Of a DNA stretch of 64,000 nt, positions 20,419 to 31,289 are shown one piece after another (positions within the stretch are counted from its first letter, which is position 1; the number at the start of each line of letters is the position of its first letter). The notes beneath the pieces are model-generated. The model ran no database searches. It was not told where the DNA came from and was given only the letters and a program-made list of their open reading frames with translations. The DNA is from Arion vulgaris. Its lineage: Eukaryota > Mollusca > Gastropoda > Stylommatophora > Arionidae. The DNA lies in the NCBI GenBank assembly GCA_020796225.1, contig CM036755.1, forward strand, positions 17,735,317 to 17,799,316, given 5' to 3'. The position numbers and the translations under genes were made by a program.

Positions 20419-20598
20419 ACGTTGCACATTGGTTTGGTAGGTCCCTAAACGCATAGACATCTACACGTTTAGGACACATGCATCCGATTTCAGCCAAACC
20501 TTCTTAGTCGCCTCTTTCGATATGCTTGGAAGGGAACAGCAGTTATATTCTATACACTCCAAATTTTGGCCCCGGTAACCACTCGGCGACCCTTTCTA
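20419..20598 (-). mobile_element. F2 SINE, 5' piece (split copy)
   Basis: Resumes at ACGTTGCACATTGGTTTGGT and runs through the core to GGCCCCGGTAACCACTCGG. Joined to 19739-19840 it gives a full-length F2. Confidence 0.9.
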
Positions 20599-20872
20599 GT
20601 TGTTCTTACAATCTTTCTTTGATGTTCAGACGGCAACTCAACGGATCTAACCCTCAGACACTTAACCCTTATTCCACTTCTTTTGTTTATGTGACTTTAG
20701 AGTTAAGACTGCAAATATTTACACAGAACATTCGAGATCTATGAAGATGACAGTAATTTGAGAGCACATAGCGCCGTAGGGTTGTGAAGTGTTAGATGTC
20801 TCACAGTACTAAGCGTTAGTTTGCAGAAGTGAAGGGGAAGATGTGTTTTACTCTGTAATTATTGTTTACTCA
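20599..20872. other. Unassigned spacer
   Basis: A 72-aa frame with no recognised domain. No repeats. Confidence 0.35.
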
Positions 20873-20874
20873 AC

Positions 20875-21350
20875 TCGATGAGTCAGTGACCTCTTTACCT
20901 AGCTTGATCGAATGTGATGTACGTGAGTCAGTGAGATCTTTGTCTAGCTTGATCGACTGTGATGTACTCGAGTCAGTGAGATCTTTATCTAGCTTGATCG
21001 ACTGTGATGTACTCGAGTGAGTGAGATCTTTATCTAGCTTGATCGACTGCAATGTACTCGAGTGAGTGAAATCTTAATTAGCTTCATCGACTAAGGTGTA
21101 CCTGGGGTGCTATATTGTATCTGAGTCTATGCGCCATCTAGCTTGATCGACTGTGATGTACTTGAATCAGAGAGATCTTTATCTAACTTGATTGACTACG
21201 ATGTACTCGAGTCAGGGAGATCTTTATCTAGCTTGATCGACTGCGATGAACTTGAGTGAGTGAAATATTAATTAGCTTCATCGGCTATGGTGTATCTGAG
21301 TCTATGCGCCATCTAGCTTGATCGATTGTGATGTACTTGAGCCACAACGT
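20875..21350. repeat. ~46-bp array with a longer higher-order unit
   Basis: AGATCTTTATCTAGCTTGAT recurs at ~46 bp. A block with AATTAGCTTCATCG and GAGTCTATGCGCCATCTAGC occurs twice about 190 bp apart, so a multi-unit block was itself duplicated. Confidence 0.92.
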
Positions 21351-21384
21351 GAAACTGAATTCTTTCAAGTGGTAAGTCAGTAAT

Positions 21385-21432
21385 GTCAGCCATCATCATC
21401 ATTGTCGTCATCATCATCATTACCATCATCAT
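21385..21432. repeat. (CAT)n microsatellite
   Basis: CATCATCATCATTGTCGTCATCATCATCATTACCATCATCATC region. Confidence 0.9.
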
Positions 21433-21524
21433 CAGTTCTTATGGCTTCCAATGGCACACACGGCAGATAAAAAAAATCAATTCCCATTCATTTCGATATT
21501 GTATTTTTTTCTCTGGCTCCAATT

Positions 21525-21962
21525 TAGTCTTACTCATGACTTTTGACATCTGCCTCCAATTAATTTTGTCTTACTCATGACTTTTGACATCTCTCCAATT
21601 CACATTTGCTCCTCAATTTTACTCATGACTTTTGACATCTGCCTCCAATTTTTGTCTTACTCATGACTTTTGACATCTGCCTCCAATTTTGTCTTACTCA
21701 TGACTTTTGACATCTGCCTCCAATTTTGTCTTACTCATGACTTTTGACATCTGCCTCCAATTTAGTCTTCTCTGACTTACATCTGCAATTGACTATTTGA
21801 CATCTGCCTCCAATTTAGTCTTACTCATGACTTTTGACATCTGCCTCCAATTTAGTCTTACTCATGACTTTTGACATCTGCCTCCAATTTTATCTTACTC
21901 ATGACTTTTGACCTCTGCCTCCAATTTAGTCTTACTCGTGACTTTTGACCTCTGCTTCAAAC
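21525..21962. repeat. 37-bp tandem array (about 11 copies)
   Basis: CTCATGACTTTTGACATCTG plus CCTCCAATTT. One unit near 21770-21800 is degraded. Confidence 0.95.
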
Positions 21963-22009
21963 GTTTATCTTCGTGTGCAGTTTCATATCTACACTTTCTT
22001 TGTCATCGG

Positions 22010-22440
22010 ATGTCTTGGACAGATTCTAAAGCTGAGATGGTATGATAGAATTACAAACACAGACCTGCAGATAAGAACAAGACATGAACCAATGATGACT
22101 CTGGTTAAGAGAAGAATATAACGATGGCTCAGGCATACACTACGGAAGTGCAAGATAAGAACAAGACAAGAACTAATGATGACTCAGGTTAAGAGGAGAA
22201 TATAGCGATGGCTCAGGTATACACTACGGAAGTGCAAGATACAATATAAGTTATACTTGAGTGGAATCCGCAAGGAAAATGGTGAAGGAGGTCCTAACAG
22301 ACTTGAAGACGATGTCTTTGGAATTGAAGAGTGCTCGACTATCCTGTGAGACCATAAAGAAAACGGCAAGGGACTGGGAAGAGTGTCGAACAACTGTTGA
22401 GGCCCTATGCTCCACGAAGAGCGGAGAGAAATAAGTCAGT
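22010..22440 (+). mobile_element. L-e LINE 3' remnant with ~100-bp duplication
   Basis: LKLRWYDRITNTDLQIRTRH and KRRI, stop, RWLRHTLRKC match the RTE-type LINE C-terminus seen at 40500-40640. Downstream frames give PNRLEDDVFGIE and the terminal ALCSTKSGEK-like end. AAGATAAGAACAAGACA and the following ~75 bp are duplicated. Confidence 0.85.
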
Positions 22441-22464
22441 CAAGTCAAACGTTCGCCTTCATGT

Positions 22465-22612
22465 ACCGGTTCAGCTTTACATAACAACAGAACTCATTAA
22501 AATGAGAGTTTCAGATTTACATAACAACAGAACTCATCAATATGGGAGTTTCAGATATACATAACAACAGAACTCATCAATATGGGATTTTAAGATTTAC
22601 ACATCAGCAAAA
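22465..22612. repeat. ~38-bp array (about 3.5 copies)
   Basis: ACATAACAACAGAACTCATC recurs with GGGAGTTTCAGAT. Confidence 0.9.
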
Positions 22613-22625
22613 ACATCCACAATGG

Positions 22626-22835
22626 AAGATTGATTGATTAATTAATTAATTGATTGATTGATTTATTGATTTATTGATTTATTTATTTATTTATTTATGT
22701 ATTTATTTATTTATTCATTGATTGATTGATTGAATGATTGATTGAATGATTGAATGATTGATTTAATGATTTATTTATTTATTTATTTATTGATTTTGAT
22801 TGATTGATTGGTAATGATTGAATGATTGATATGAC
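22626..22835 (-). repeat. Expanded (ATTG/ATTT)n tail of an F3 SINE
   Basis: A 210-bp tetranucleotide tract joins seamlessly to the F3 3' end. On the element's strand it is (CAAT)n / (AAAT)n. Confidence 0.92.
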
Positions 22836-23228
22836 CATCACCAATGCACTTCGGTGAGTAACCATGTGTGCTATAACCTCTTTCTTACACAGGAAGATCT
22901 CAGCTGCAGTGCACAAGCTCCGTGGCACCGGCGAGGGTCCCCGATGTAATTTTGAAGATGGTAAAGTTACTTTTGTAGGGATTTTATTTTTAATCTTGTT
23001 TAATGAATTTTACCAGGGCAGCTTCTTTCCAGCCTGCTCTTCTCGATTTTTGAACAACCAATGGTTCTTTTACGTCATCAAATTGAACACGGGATCTACG
23101 TGTTATCGTCCGTCTCCGATAGTACATGAACTCGATCTCACCTACACTGAGATCAGGGATTTATGGAGAAATATCCAGATGGCTTCTAACAGGAGCGAAC
23201 CTGGTATTTTTGGCAGAGAATGAGACAC
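22836..23228 (-). mobile_element. F3 SINE, nearly full length
   Basis: The 3' block (CACTTCGGTGAGTAACCATG), CACAGGAAGATCTCAGCTGC, CCGATGTAATTTTGAAGATG, then TATCGTCCGTCTCCGATAG and ACACTGAGATCAGGGAT, ending in a degraded head. The head abuts the 40-bp array. Confidence 0.9.
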
Positions 23229-23249
23229 GCAGAGACGCCTCTACGCAAT

Positions 23250-24520
23250 GAAAGAGTTTAGCTTTACGCTACAGAACATCTACAATGGAAGAGTTTAGCT
23301 TTACGCTACCAGAACAAATTGACAATGAAAGAGTTTAGCTTTACGCTACAAGAACAAATTGACAATGAAAGAGTTTAGCTTTACGCTACAAGAACAAATT
23401 GACAATGAAAGAGTTTAGCTTTACGCTACCAGAAAAAATTGAAGAAGATATTTAGCACAGAAAAAATTGACAATGAAGAGTTTAGCTTTAAGCTACAAGA
23501 ACAAATTGACAATGAAAGAGTTTAGCTTTACGCTACCAGAACAAATTGACAATGAAAGAGTTTAGCTTTACGCTACAAGAACAAATCGACAATGAAAGAG
23601 TTTAGCTTTACACGACAAGAACAAATTGACAATGAAAGAGTTTAGCTTTACGCTACAAGAACAAATTGACAATGAAAGAGTTTAGCTTTACGCGACAAGA
23701 ACAAATTGACAATGAAAGAGTTTAGCTTTACACGACAAGAACAAATTGACAATGAAAGAGTTTAGCTTTACGCTACAAGAACAAATTGACAATGAAAGAG
23801 TTTAGCTTTACGCTACAAGAACAAATCGACAATGAAAGAGTTTAGCTTTACGACCAAAAAATCGACAGTGAAAAGTTTAGCTTTAAGCACAGAACAAATT
23901 GACAATGAAAGAGTTTAGCTTTACGCTACAAGAACAAATCGACAATGAAAGAGTTTAGCTTTACGCTACAAGAACAAATTTGACAATGAAGAGTTTAGCT
24001 TTAAGCTACCAGAACAAATTGACAATGAAAGAGTTTAGCTTTACGCTACAAGAACAAATCGACAATGAAAGAGTTTAGCTTTACGACCCAAAATACAAAG
24101 TTAGTACAAGAACAATCGACAATGAAAGAGTTTAGCTTTACGCTACAAGAACAAATCGACAATGAAAGAGTTTAGCTTTACGCACAAGAACAAACGAAAG
24201 AGCTTAGCTGAATGACAGAAATCGAAGGTTTAGCTTTACGCTACAAGAACAAATGACAATGAAAGAGTTTAGCTTTACGCTACAAGAACAAATCGACAAT
24301 GAAAGAGTTTAGCTTTACGCAAAGAACAATAAACAATGAAGAGTTAAATCTCAGAACAAATTGAAATGAAAGAGTTTAGCTTTACGCACAGATCAACAAA
24401 AAAGAGTTAGCTGTACACAGAAGTCGAAGAAAGAGCTTAGCTTTACGCTACAAGAAAACAAATCGACAATGAAAGAGTTTAGCTTTACGCTACCAGAACA
24501 AATTGACAATGAAAGAGTTT
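23250..24520. repeat. 40-bp tandem array (about 31 copies)
   Basis: AATTGACAATGAAAGAGTTT and AGCTTTACGCTACAAGAAC. Units are clean to 23840 and at 24440-24520 but heavily eroded at 23850-24430. Confidence 0.97.
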
Positions 24521-24775
24521 CCCCAAATTCAGTTCTTGATCCTGTCAGCTTGATGGGCTGTATCCAGGAAGAAACATCTGGCTGTTTGCCTCCAGGCATC
24601 TCACAGACATTTCGGCACTGTCAGGAACAGGTAACAATATACTTGTCTGAACTAAGCGCATACTTTCTTAAGATATGTGAAACACGCTGATGGGTACAGG
24701 CATAACTTGTAGGGGTGTAACTGTAACTGTGGTACCAGGAGCTGCTAGATTTCAACTGTTTCTGGGTAAACAGAA
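24521..24775. other. Unassigned spacer
   Basis: The 73-aa frame that crosses from the array into this segment has no recognised domain. Confidence 0.35.
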
Positions 24776-24850
24776 ACTGGTCGAGTGATTACGACCCGGT
24801 ATGTCAACCATGAGATATCGGTTCAAGTCTCGGGTTTTTTTAATGGTTTT
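24776..24850 (+). mobile_element. tRNA-Ser/Leu-like SINE head
   Basis: TGGTCGAGTGATTACGACC (A-box-like, as in long-variable-arm tRNAs) and ATCGGTTCAAGTCTCGGG with B box GGTTCAAGTCT, then T7. No acceptor stem can be closed, so I read it as a SINE head or pseudo-tRNA rather than a tRNA gene. Body and tail unknown. Confidence 0.55.
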
Positions 24851-24899
24851 TTTATTTCCTGTGGGATTCTTTTTTGTAAATCTGTACAACAGCCAATCA

Positions 24900-25458
24900 G
24901 AATGTGAGTTATTCAGTGCTACATAGAACTAATACTAACATACAGATGAGAGTTATTCAGTGCTACATAGAACCAATACTGATATACGATAGTAAAGTGC
25001 TACAGAACAATATGATATACAGATGCAGTTATAATGCCATAGAACCAATACTGACATACAGAAGCCAGTCATGGATAATGAACACTCAGATCGAAAATCT
25101 CTGAGGGCCACAGAAATGTGGTTTTATAGAAGAATGATGAGAATCCCATGGACTGCTAAAATGACTAATGTTGAGGTATTGAATGAGATCAAAACATAGA
25201 GAAGGCTTATCATCAATATAAGAAAGAGGCAGTCATCATTTTTGGGCATGTGATGAGGAGAGGAGGTTTAGAACACATTGTGACAACCGGTAAAATCGAG
25301 GGTAGACGAGACAGGGGAAGACAAGAGAGAGAAAATGTTGGATGGCCTGACTTCATGGCACGGTAGAGCGTCAACATCTGAGTTGATAGCAAACACCAAC
25401 GACAGAGATTTGTGGAGATCCATGATCGCCTACGTCAGTCGGCACGGCACCTGATGAT
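24900..25458 (+). mobile_element. L-a LINE 3' remnant
   Basis: The opening ~130 bp is a local tandem repeat of the segment around GTGCTACATAGAAC and CCAATACTGA. Then ATEMWFYRRMMRIPWTAKMT, RRLIINIRKRQSSFFGHVMR, RDLWRSMIAYVSRHGT in LINE order with frameshifts, stop, and TGATGATGCTGATGA. A TAC-rich microsatellite starts directly after. Confidence 0.9.
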
Positions 25459-25464
25459 GCTGAT

Positions 25465-25890
25465 GACAACGGCAGCTACTCCTATTACTACTACTCCTAC
25501 TACTACTACTACTGCTACTGCTGCTACTACTACTACTACTACACCTACTACTACTACTACTGCTACTTCTACTATTACTACTACTACTGCTACTACTACT
25601 ACTACTCCTACTACTGCACACTACTGCACTCACTACTACTACTGACTAGCTTCTACAACTACCATCACTACTACCACTATTACCACTACTACAACTAAAC
25701 CTTCCTATTGTCAGTGAAACGTAGAACTGCTGCCGCTACTGCTGCTAATACTACAACTACTACTACCACTATTAGTACTGCTGTTGCTTCTGCAACTACT
25801 ACTACTACTACTACTAGAACTGCTGTTGCTGCTGCTACTGCTGCTACTACTACAACTTCTACAGCTAATACTCATCATCAAATAACTTGT
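25465..25890. repeat. (TAC)n-rich trinucleotide tract
   Basis: TACTACTAC interspersed with GCT and CCT triplets. It gives T-rich or S-rich open frames. Confidence 0.95.
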
Positions 25891-25914
25891 TATGAGCAGA
25901 ACTGTGCCATAGTC

Positions 25915-26035
25915 CTTCTGAATTTCTCTCTCACACAGCCTAGATACCCTGCTCGGAATTTCTCTCTCACAGAGCCTAGATACCCTGCGCTCTCACAGCC
26001 GTCATGGTTCAAACCTAGATACCCTGAATTCCTCT
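25915..26035. repeat. Short array of CTAGATACCCTG (3 copies)
   Basis: TTTCTCTCTCACA and CTAGATACCCTG recur at 35-50-bp spacing. Confidence 0.82.
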
Positions 26036-26640
26036 CTCCGTGTCTGTCCTCTTCTTTCTTCTCACGGGTATGCTCTCCGTCAATCAACGATGTTCCTATC
26101 CATCCCTCTTCTGTTCTCTTTGTATGTCCTCAAATGTTCTCTCAACTTTCTCTTTTTTATTTGTATCATTTGTACTACTGCTAAAACTACTGCTGTCAAT
26201 ACTATAACATCGACACCAGTAGGAGGTGGAGCTGGCTTGTAAGTTCTATGGGTCGTCAACATACAAGAAGCCTCTACATATTGCAATTAGATCGATGTAT
26301 GTATTATGTATACAAAAGCCTTACATATTGTAATAGATCGATGTATTATGTATACAAGAAGCCCTACACCTTGTAATCATATCATGTATGTAGCTCCAAC
26401 ATGTCGTGATGTTGTTAAGAATGTCAGCAAACAATCAGTAAACGGATGATACTCGACAAGAGAAGAACATAGTCAGCAATGTTGTCACTCCTTCGCTCGC
26501 GGTGAGCAGGTTAAGATGGCGGCGTTGAGGTAAACGTTGATGTCAAAACAAGTATAAGCTGGCTGATTTAACGAGCCATGAAACTATATTAATGTGTTGG
26601 AATAAAATCTTTGCTATTCTATCAACTTTCTTCTCTTCTC
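26036..26640. other. Mostly unassigned; one ~60-bp duplication
   Basis: GTATACAAAAGCCTTACATATTG at 26308 is a copy of ACAAGAAGCCTCTACATATTG just upstream and of another near 26350. The rest is unassigned. Confidence 0.5.
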
Positions 26641-27085
26641 TTTCATGCGTTTGCTTGAAATATTGTCTATATATTCAATGGTGTATCTTGTATCCTTCCT
26701 TCCTTTCATTTGCTTGAAATATTGTCTATGTATTCAATGTTGTCTCTTGTATCCTTCCTTTCGTTCGCTTGAAATATTGTCTATATATTCAATGTTGTCT
26801 CTTGTATCCTTCCTTCCTTTCGTTCGCTTGAAATATTGTCTATATATTCAATGTTGTATCTTGTATCCTTCCTTCCTTTCATTTGCTTGAAATATTGTCT
26901 ATATATTCAATGTTGTCTCTTGTATCCTTCCTTTCGTTCACTTGAGATATTGTCTATATATTCAATGTTGTCTCTTGTATCCTTCCTTTCGTTTGCTTGA
27001 AATATTGTCTATATATTCAATGTTGTCTCTTGTATCCTTCCTTCCTTTCGTTGGCTTGAAATAGTGTCCATATATTCAATGTCCC
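26640..27085. repeat. 55-59-bp tandem array (about 8 copies)
   Basis: CTTGAAATATTGTCTATATA and CTTGTATCCTTCCTTTCGTT. Unit length differs by a CTTC step. It ends in four short CAATGTC repeats. Confidence 0.96.
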
Positions 27086-27124
27086 AATGTCGCAATGTCC
27101 CAATGTCGCAATGAAAGAAGATTT

Positions 27125-27277
27125 GACACCGTTGGGGATCTCAGTGGCTAAGCCTTGCGTTCCGAAGATCGTTGGTTTGAATCTGGACCCGCCGTTCTGT
27201 TGATGGTATTTTTTCCCAAAAATTTCTAGGATTCTTGACGGAACTAAAGAGTTCATGTATTGTGCATGACTCTAGGC
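27125..27277 (+). mobile_element. F4 tRNA-like SINE, truncated by H2
   Basis: CTCAGTGGCTAAGCCTTGCG (A box) and GGTTTGAATCTGGACC (B box), then AATTTCTAGGATTCTTG and GAGTTCATGTATTGTGCATG, collinear with 48011-48265. It ends at the H2 insertion. Confidence 0.88.
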
Positions 27278-29481
27278 CATAGGTTCCCAAACTTTCGAGC
27301 TACCGCCCACTTTGCAAGACATAAATTTTGAACCCCCTTCTCCCCCACCCCCTCCTCTCTTCCCCATTATAACAGTTTTCCTCATTCAAGCAGTTTGATA
27401 TTTTCGACGTAAATAGCAACTAATGATACATGACTGCTTATGTTATTAAATAGCAACTAATGATACATGACTGCTTATGTTATTAAATAGCAACTAATGA
27501 TACATGACTGCTTATGTTATTAAATAGCAACTAATGATACATTACTGCTTATGTTATTAAATAGCAACTAATGATACATGACTGCTTATGTTATTAAATA
27601 GCAACTAATGATACATGACTACTTATGTTATTAAATAGCAACTAATGATACATGACTGCTTATGTTATTAAATAGCAACTAATGATACATGACTGCTTAT
27701 GTTATTAAATAGCAACTAATGATACATTACTGCTTATGTTATTAAATAGCAACTAATGATACATGACTGCTTATGTTATTAAATAGCAACTAATGATACA
27801 TTACTGCTTATGTTATTAAATAGCAACTAATGATACATGACTGCTTATGTTATTAAATAGCAACTAATGATACATGACTGCTTATGTTATTAAATAGCAA
27901 CTAATGATACATGACTGCTTATGTTATTAAATAGCAACTAATGATACATGACTGCTTATGTTATTAAATAGCAACTAATGATACATGACTGCTTATGTTA
28001 TTAAATAGCAACTAATGATACATTACTGCTTATGTTATTAAATAGCAACTAATGATACATTACTGCTTATGTTATTAAATAGCAACTAATGATACATTAC
28101 TGCTTATGTTATTAAATAGCAACTAATGATACATGACTACTTATGTTATTAAATAGCAACTAATGATACATTACTGCTTATGTTATTAAATAGCAACTAA
28201 TGATACATGACTGCTTATGTTATTAAATAGCAACTAATGATACATGACTACTTATGTTATTAAATAGCAACTAATGATACATTACTGCTTATGTTATTAA
28301 ATAGCAACTAATGATACATGACTGCTTATGTTATTAAATAGCAACTATAATGATACATTACTGCTTATGTCGTTAAATAGCAACTAATGATACATTACTG
28401 CTTATGTTGTTAAATAGCAACTAATGATACATTACTGCTTATGTCGTTAAATAGCAACTAATGATACATTACTGCTTATGTTGTTAAATAGCAACTAATG
28501 ATACATGACTGCTTATGTTGTTAAATAGCAACTATAATGATACATTACTGCTTATGTTGTTAAATAGCAACTAATGATACATTACTGCTTATGTCGTTAA
28601 ATAGCAACTAATGATACATTACTGCTTATGTTGTTAAATAGCAACTAATGATACATGACTGCTTATGTTGTTAAATAGTAACTATAATGATACATGACTG
28701 CTTATGTTGTTAAATAGCAACTAATGATACATTACTGCTTATGTTGTTAAATAGCAACTATAATGATACATGACTGCTTATGTTGTTAAATAGTAACTAT
28801 AATGATACATGACTGCTTATGTTGTTAAATAGTAACTATAATGATACATGACTGCTTATGTTGTTAAATAGCAACTATAATGATACATGACTGCTTATGT
28901 TGTTAAATAGCAACTATAATGATACATGACTGCTTATGTTGTTAAATAGTAACTATAATGATACATGACTGCTTATGTTGTTAAATAGCAACTAATGATA
29001 CATGACTGCTTATGTTGTTAAATAGCAACTATAATGATACATGACTGCTTATGTTGTTAAATAGCAACTATAATGATACATGACTGCTTATGTTGTTAAA
29101 TAGCAACTATAATGATACATGACTGCTTATGTTGTTAAATAGCAACTAATGATACATGACTACTTATGTTATTAAATAGCAACTAATGATACATTACTGC
29201 TTATGTTGTTAAATAGCAACTATAATGATACATGACTGCTTATGTTGTTAAATTATTGAAAAAGTAATGGTTAATATGGACTTCCTCGTGAACACAGTTA
29301 TTCAATCGTAAAAATAATTTATTTTAAGATATGTATTAATAATGTCTTCTATAAGAAGCCACCTACCCTTGATAGCATGAACGTCCCCCCTTTTCCATAA
29401 TGCTTCTAACCCACTATTCCCCCAACCTATAATGCTTCAGCGTCCACGGGCGGACGGTACCGCTCACTTTGAGGACCTATG
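27278..29481. mobile_element. H2, hAT-like element carrying a 37-bp satellite
   Basis: Ends: left CATAGGTTCCCAAAC, right (reverse complement) CATAGGTCCTCAAAG, followed inward by related ACCGCCCACTTTG / GAGCGGTACCGTCCGCCC blocks. Flanks CTCTAGGC (27270-27277) and CTCTAGAC (29482-29489) form an 8-bp TSD with one mismatch, the hAT length. No transposase frame is present. About 1.84 kb of the 2.2 kb is satellite. Confidence 0.75.
27412..29252. repeat. 37-bp satellite inside H2 (about 50 copies)
   Basis: AAATAGCAACTAATGATACA and TGACTGCTTATGTTATT. Units left of about 28345 end in GTTATT; units to the right mostly carry GTTGTT and ACTATAATG, a 2-bp longer variant. A TTACTG/TGACTG alternation runs throughout. 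Confidence 0.98.
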
Positions 29482-29489
29482 CTCTAGAC

Positions 29490-29768
29490 TCTAGACCATG
29501 GGTTCAGAAAGTGGGCGGAACCTCCTCCAGTGAGCGCTGAAGACTAAACTTCAGGGGCGATAGTGAGTTCAGACGCATTTGGAGGATTTTTCGTGATTTT
29601 GCGATTGAATAAACATTAAAAATTTGAATTCTGTATTTTAAATCATCTTATGCCCATCTTACACGATCCATTTTTTCATCAATTTTCTATTTCATGTATA
29701 TAATCATTTGAAAATTGACCATGTATGACAGAAATATATATCAATATATAGCAATTGGTTGTGCACTC
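29490..29768. mobile_element. Possible second H2-like end, then unassigned AT-rich DNA
   Basis: CATGGGTTCAGAAAGTGGGC with a CTCCAGTGAGCGCTGAAG block resembles an H2 terminus and directly follows CTCTAGAC. No opposite end is found. Confidence 0.4.
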
Positions 29769-29769
29769 T

Positions 29770-30060
29770 TGCCGTTAAGCGTAGGGGTGGGAGCTTTAAC
29801 TTGCGTTCCAGGACTAGATGAGTTGCCCTTGTTGTTTTATATCCCTGTTTATTTAGTGTGGTCTTGATATTGTCTATCCATCTTTTCTTGGTCTTCCCTA
29901 GGCCCTAAGCTCTAGTACCTGATCTCTTTTTATTGTATGCTAGTATTGGTGGTTGGTTGTATTCTATTCTCATTAAATGTCCAAACTACTGTATTTGTTG
30001 TCTTTCAATGTATTCGATGCATGAAGTCATGCCCACTGAACGTATAAGTGGTGCCAAGAT
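29770..30060 (-). mobile_element. L-g LINE 3' remnant
   Basis: The minus strand gives KKRWIDNIKTTLNKQGYKTT and LVLERKL, typical of the RKRW..DGI region downstream of RT, with upstream frames in MSRPR/QENRIQPTTN style. It is broken by stops. Confidence 0.7.
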
Positions 30061-30116
30061 AATTAACGACTCGTTTACTGTGGTTGATAGCGACATCCTG
30101 GAAAGGATATGCTACG
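30060..30116. repeat. Repeat E fragment
   Basis: CGACTCGTTTACTGTGGTTG and GACATCCTGGAAAGGATATG match 31576-31625 and the reverse of 18670-18720. Confidence 0.75.
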
Positions 30117-30240
30117 ATTGGTTATTGGTTATTGGTTATTGGCTGGTTGGTAGTGGCTATGGTTATTGGCTGATGGTTATTGGCTATTGGTTATTGGCTA
30201 TTGGTTATGGCTATGGTTATTGTTGATGGTTATTGGTTAC
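30117..30240. repeat. TTGGTTA / TTGGCTA microsatellite
   Basis: GGTTATTGGCTATTGGTTAT words over 120 bp, placed exactly where repeat E would continue. Confidence 0.93.
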
Positions 30241-30479
30241 TAAACTGACGTCATTGCCTCCGGGCAGACCCATAGGTGCTCAGTCTCCCCAACAGATATC
30301 GAAGAGTATGCATACTGATGGTTCCTGTGGCTCGCTGATTAAACACACCTCTCACTCTGCCTCTCAGGCATCCAGTTCGACTTAAACAACGGGTAATTCC
30401 AAATTGCCTAAATCGTTTGATCGGTTCAACATCGATTTTAGTGTCATCCAACAGACAATCGCATGCTACGATTTTCAAT
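30241..30479. other. Spacer with repeat E fragment at 30455-30479
   Basis: A 77-aa minus-strand frame (not recognised) overlaps. GCATGCTACGATTTTCAATTCC near 30460 is the E segment that follows GGATATG elsewhere. Confidence 0.5.
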
Positions 30480-30905
30480 TCCAATGGTTACCAAGCACGG
30501 TAACAGAGCCAAACATGGACACTGACAGAAGAACAAGAAAGGAAAATTACCACATATGAAATAAGATGTTTGAGGAAAGCGGTAAATAAAACAAGAAGAT
30601 ACCATATAAGAAATGAGGAAATTAGAAGAACAGTCGGAACAACACCTGCTATGAGATTCACTGAAAAACAGACTCAAATGGTTTGGCCACTTGGTGAGAA
30701 TGAACTCAAATACACCAGTTGCAAAGAGCGTACAATCTGAAAATTGAATCATTAAGAGGAAGAGGCAGACCAAGAAAAAGATGGGTTGGTGGAGTTACAG
30801 ACATCTTAAAGCTCCACAATACCACAGCATATCAAGCGACCGAGCGTGCATTATCTCGGAAACCGATCATCAATTAAAACTGCTACGCCTAGCGGCAAAA
30901 TAAAG
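30480..30905 (+). mobile_element. L-g LINE 3' remnant
   Basis: QTWTLTEEQERKITTYEIRC, LRKAVNKTRRYHIRNEEIRR, then after a frameshift KWFGHLVRMNSN-like and RGRGRPRKRWVGGVTDILK equivalents. Complete in order but shifted between frames; no RT domain. Confidence 0.88.
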
Positions 30906-30929
30906 CAGAGAAGGACAAAAGAAAAATAG

Positions 30930-31225
30930 ACCTCACCGTTCAGAAAGAAATGGCAAACTACATAAGTACTTGAGTGGTGCCTAGAAGCACAGTCAACCAT
31001 AATATCGGGCCGCACAACTAACGGGAACCCTGAACTAGTTTGATTTGGGGAGCTTCATTTTATATATGTTTGATAGGACAATGCAAGCTTTTTTTGCAAT
31101 TTTACTCAATTCTGTGAGTCTATTGTTATTTATTGATGAAACATGTTCATAATATTGATATTCCTTATTGTTAAACTTAACTTGTTGCATAATATAACTT
31201 CGATTTAGCATTTTGTGTTGATTTT
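30930..31225 (-). repeat. Repeat E, unexpanded copy
   Basis: On the minus strand: GCTAAATCGAAGTTATATTA, GCAACAAGTTAAGTTTAACA, GAATTGAGTAAAATTGC, ATCAAACATATATAAA, TCTAGGCACCACT, GAACGGTGAGGTCTATTTTT. The first two segments occur once here but many times at 58595-58945. Confidence 0.82.
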
Positions 31226-31289
31226 AAAAGGAATTCATCTATATACAACAATACTGGAATCCAAGGTCACGTGATGGTTGTGGTCTTAT

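Noticed and set aside
24776..24850. Candidate tRNA-Ser/Leu gene.
   Set aside because: A and B boxes are present but acceptor and anticodon stems cannot be closed; it is better read as a SINE head.
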